From: Neisseriales bacterium
Lineage (GTDB): Bacteria; Pseudomonadota; Gammaproteobacteria; Burkholderiales; UBA11063
Reading direction: 5' to 3'
DNA length: 8,128 nucleotides
Assembly (NCBI GenBank): GCA_008017145.1
Contig: SSGY01000073.1
Coordinates: forward strand, 1 to 8,128
Shown here: positions 6,528 through 8,128 of the stretch, one piece after another
Numbering within the stretch: position 1 is the first letter of the stretch
Layout of the letters: each line of letters begins with the position of its first letter
Notes under the pieces: generated by a model
Told to the model about the DNA's origin: nothing
Databases searched by the model: none
What the model saw: only the letters and a program-made list of their open reading frames with translations
Program-made: the position numbers and the translations under genes

Positions 6528-6638
6528 GAACTGCTGGAATGTGAAGCAGTAGCTAGGCGCAAGGCGACGAAGTGTACATGAGAAACGTACATGAGGAGCC
6601 TTGCAACGACGTCTAATGCGATACAGTCCGAGCAGTTC
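6528..6638. repeat. 111-nt imperfect palindrome between oppB and oppC (MITE- or REP-like)
   Basis: The plus strand begins GAACTGCT (6528-6535) and ends with its exact reverse complement AGCAGTTC (6631-6638). Working inward, GGAATGT (6536-6542) pairs with 6623-6629 with one mismatch. GCAGTAG (6546-6552) pairs with CTAATGC (6613-6619) with one mismatch. GCAAGGC (6559-6565) pairs perfectly with GCCTTGC (6598-6604). TGTAC (6573-6577) pairs with GTACA (6587-6591) around a 9-nt loop. That is about 32 base pairs over 111 nt, far more than expected by chance. It contains no convincing reading frame and lies 3 nt after the oppB stop. It is probably a small non-autonomous mobile or extragenic palindromic repeat that also folds in the opp mRNA. 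I do not recognise a named family. Confidence 0.7.
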
Positions 6639-6651
6639 TCCTTATTGTTTA
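6631..6651. repeat. Right copy of imperfect direct repeat flanking the palindrome (spans oppB stop)
   Basis: The partner of 6499-6517. On the coding strand it reads AATAAGGAGAACTG, that is, the oppB TAA followed directly by GGAG, a Shine-Dalgarno-like sequence that no start codon now uses. It overlaps the right end of the palindrome. Confidence 0.55.
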
Positions 6652-7574
6652 ATTTTAGGATCAAGCACCATATAAAGTAAATCAACAATAATATTAAACA
6701 CTATCGTCAAAATACTACCCAAAATGGTAATCGCCATAATCATATTATAATCACGATTAGTTGCGGCATTGGTCGTAAGCACACCCAAACCTGGCAATGT
6801 AAAAATCTGCTCGGTAACTACTGCACCGACTAAAATCCCCGCAAACATTGGACCAAGTAAAGAAATAACGGGTAATAATGTTGGGCGAATTGCATGTTTA
6901 AACAAGATTTTTTTGGTTGGCAATCCTTTGGCACGTGCCGTGCGAATATAATTGGAATTTAGCACGTCAATAATACTACCACGCGTAACAAAGGCAATTG
7001 TTGGTGTATAAGCTAAGATTAGCACCAGCACGGGTAGAAATAAATGAGCGATATCACCATCACCCCAGCCACCAGCTGGCAGTAAACGTAAGGTTACCGC
7101 AAATACCAATACACATAAAGGACCAGTTACCATAGTGGGTACCGCAGTAAAGAAAATATTACTTGATACAACTAATTTATCAAACCATGAATTTTTATGT
7201 AATCCAGCATACGCACCGCAGATTATGCCAAAAGGTACAGCAATTACCATAGTATAGATACTCAAGCGTAGAGTTACCCAGAAGCCACCCATATTATCCG
7301 GGAAGAGCAGGTGATTGATCGGTTGCCCGAGGTATTTCATCGAAATTCCAAAACTACCATGGATAAGGTCATTAAGGTAGAGCAGATATTGTTGCCACAT
7401 AGGTAAATCGAGACGATATTGTGCCATCAATGATTTAAGAGCTTCGGGAGAAAGCGCTCGCTCACCATCAAAAGGATTACCCGGCGTGATATGTACCAGA
7501 AAAAACACTAGCGTAATAATCGCCAATAAAGTTGGAATGGATACTAAAATCCGTTTAATTGCAAATTTCAACAT
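6642..7574 (-). CDS. oppB: Oligopeptide ABC transporter permease OppB
   Basis: Inner-membrane permease, partner of OppC. Its 310 aa are close to the 306 aa of Escherichia OppB, which it resembles along its whole length. The N-terminus MLKFAIKRILVSIPTL leads into a first membrane helix and the block ITPGNPFDGERAL (29-41). The periplasmic segment YLLYLNDLIHGSFGISMKY is at 63-81. Further hydrophobic helices lie at about 100-124, 138-160, 178-197, 236-256 and 281-305. The EAA-type loop is YIRTARAKGLPTKKILFKHA (209-228), and the protein ends VDLLYMVLDPKIKQ. The ATG has AAAGGAA about 8 nt upstream and lies 11 nt after the oppA stop. The coding sequence looks intact; the anomaly lies just beyond its stop codon, where a palindromic element begins. 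Confidence 0.96.
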   Translation of the reverse strand: MLKFAIKRILVSIPTLLAIITLVFFLVHITPGNPFDGERALSPEALKSLMAQYRLDLPMWQQYLLYLNDLIHGSFGISMKYLGQPINHLLFPDNMGGFWVTLRLSIYTMVIAVPFGIICGAYAGLHKNSWFDKLVVSSNIFFTAVPTMVTGPLCVLVFAVTLRLLPAGGWGDGDIAHLFLPVLVLILAYTPTIAFVTRGSIIDVLNSNYIRTARAKGLPTKKILFKHAIRPTLLPVISLLGPMFAGILVGAVVTEQIFTLPGLGVLTTNAATNRDYNMIMAITILGSILTIVFNIIVDLLYMVLDPKIKQ

Positions 7575-7585
7575 ATAGCGTTCCT

Positions 7586-8128
7586 TTAGTTTAATTTATA
7601 CCATTTACTCATTACATGATCAAAGTGATTATTGTCCATATTATAACCACTAACTCGCGGGCTTACCAAACGATAATAAGTGTATTGATAAAGAGGAATA
7701 ATCACATAAGCATCTTGCGCAATTTGTAACGCTTGTTTAATTAACTTAGCTCGTGTGTCTGGGTCAGGAGTATTTTGCGCTTGCTGAATCAGTTGGTCAT
7801 AGCTAGGATTACAGTATTTAGATTTATTCAACGGATCTTTGCATAAGAATAGATTAGTATAAGCATCAACACTATCATAATCAGCAACCCAGCCATCGCG
7901 AGCTACATCATAGTTAGCGGTATTGCGTGCTTGAATAAAGCTTTTCCATTCCTGATTGGCCGCAGTGGTTTTGATGCTATCCGCCCCAAACACTTGTTGC
8001 CACATGGATGCAATTGCCATCGCAATTTTTTTATGAGAGTCCATTGTATTGTAACTAATGCTGATTTCTAGCGGGTGACTAGGCCCATAGCCAGCTTCTT
8101 TAAATAGTTTCTTGGCTTCATCAACTTG
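7586..8128 (-). CDS. oppA: Oligopeptide-binding protein OppA, C-terminal part (runs off right edge)
   Basis: Periplasmic peptide-binding protein of the SBP_bac_5 family that delivers peptides to OppB-OppC. Only the last 180 residues are in the window. The frame is open to the edge, so the methionine at 8044-8042 is internal, not a start. The fragment begins QVDEAKKLFKEAGYG, the usual family segment 'A(K/R)xLLxEAGY'. It continues with YNTMDSHKKIAMAIASMW, NQEWKSFIQAR, YDVARDGWVADY and the C-terminal block YVIIPLYQYTYYRLVSPRVSGY. All of these line up with the Escherichia OppA C-terminal region. The signal peptide and N-lobe are outside the window. As the first visible gene of oppABCDF, its promoter should also lie to the right. 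Specificity for oligopeptides rather than dipeptides is inferred from the OppB similarity. Confidence 0.94.
   Translation of the reverse strand, partial: QVDEAKKLFKEAGYGPSHPLEISISYNTMDSHKKIAMAIASMWQQVFGADSIKTTAANQEWKSFIQARNTANYDVARDGWVADYDSVDAYTNLFLCKDPLNKSKYCNPSYDQLIQQAQNTPDPDTRAKLIKQALQIAQDAYVIIPLYQYTYYRLVSPRVSGYNMDNNHFDHVMSKWYKLN

Noticed and set aside
7586..8044. A complete 152-residue protein starting at 8044
   Set aside because: The frame continues to the window edge with clear OppA sequence, so the methionine is internal and the gene is cut by the window.

Overview
The window is ordinary-looking chromosomal DNA from an AT-rich Gram-negative bacterium, about 35-45% G+C by rough sampling. 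The proteins most resemble Gammaproteobacteria or Betaproteobacteria: YgfZ with the KGCYTGQE motif, a YcaQ-type glycosylase, an Escherichia-like Opp system, and a lipobox signal peptide. The gene order is not that of Escherichia. I cannot name the genus. Every gene I can support lies on the minus strand, so the window reads right to left as far as transcription goes.

From right to left, the first block (8128 to 3669) is an oligopeptide ABC importer operon, oppA (3' part only), oppB, oppC, oppD and oppF. OppA binds peptide outside the membrane, OppB and OppC form the channel, and OppD and OppF hydrolyse ATP. Junctions are tight (11 nt, 9 nt, and a 4-nt ATGA overlap) except oppB-oppC. There a 145-nt gap holds a 111-nt imperfect palindrome, flanked by an imperfect duplication of the oppC ribosome-binding region. 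Downstream of oppF by 57 nt is a ycaQ-like DNA interstrand-crosslink glycosylase gene (3611-2475).

The second block (2293 to 256) follows a 181-nt gap with a weak candidate promoter. It is a compact cluster of ygfZ (folate-binding Fe-S enzyme maintenance protein), upp (uracil phosphoribosyltransferase) and tdk (thymidine kinase), with 2-nt gaps at both junctions. The upp and tdk products both make pyrimidine nucleotides by salvage, UMP from uracil and dTMP from thymidine.

The last block (94 to 1) is the N-terminus of a predicted lipoprotein that runs off the left edge.

I found no tRNA, rRNA, CRISPR array, transposase, prophage, toxin-antitoxin pair or defence gene. The main non-genic novelty is the palindromic element at 6528-6638. 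I see no undescribed multi-gene system here.
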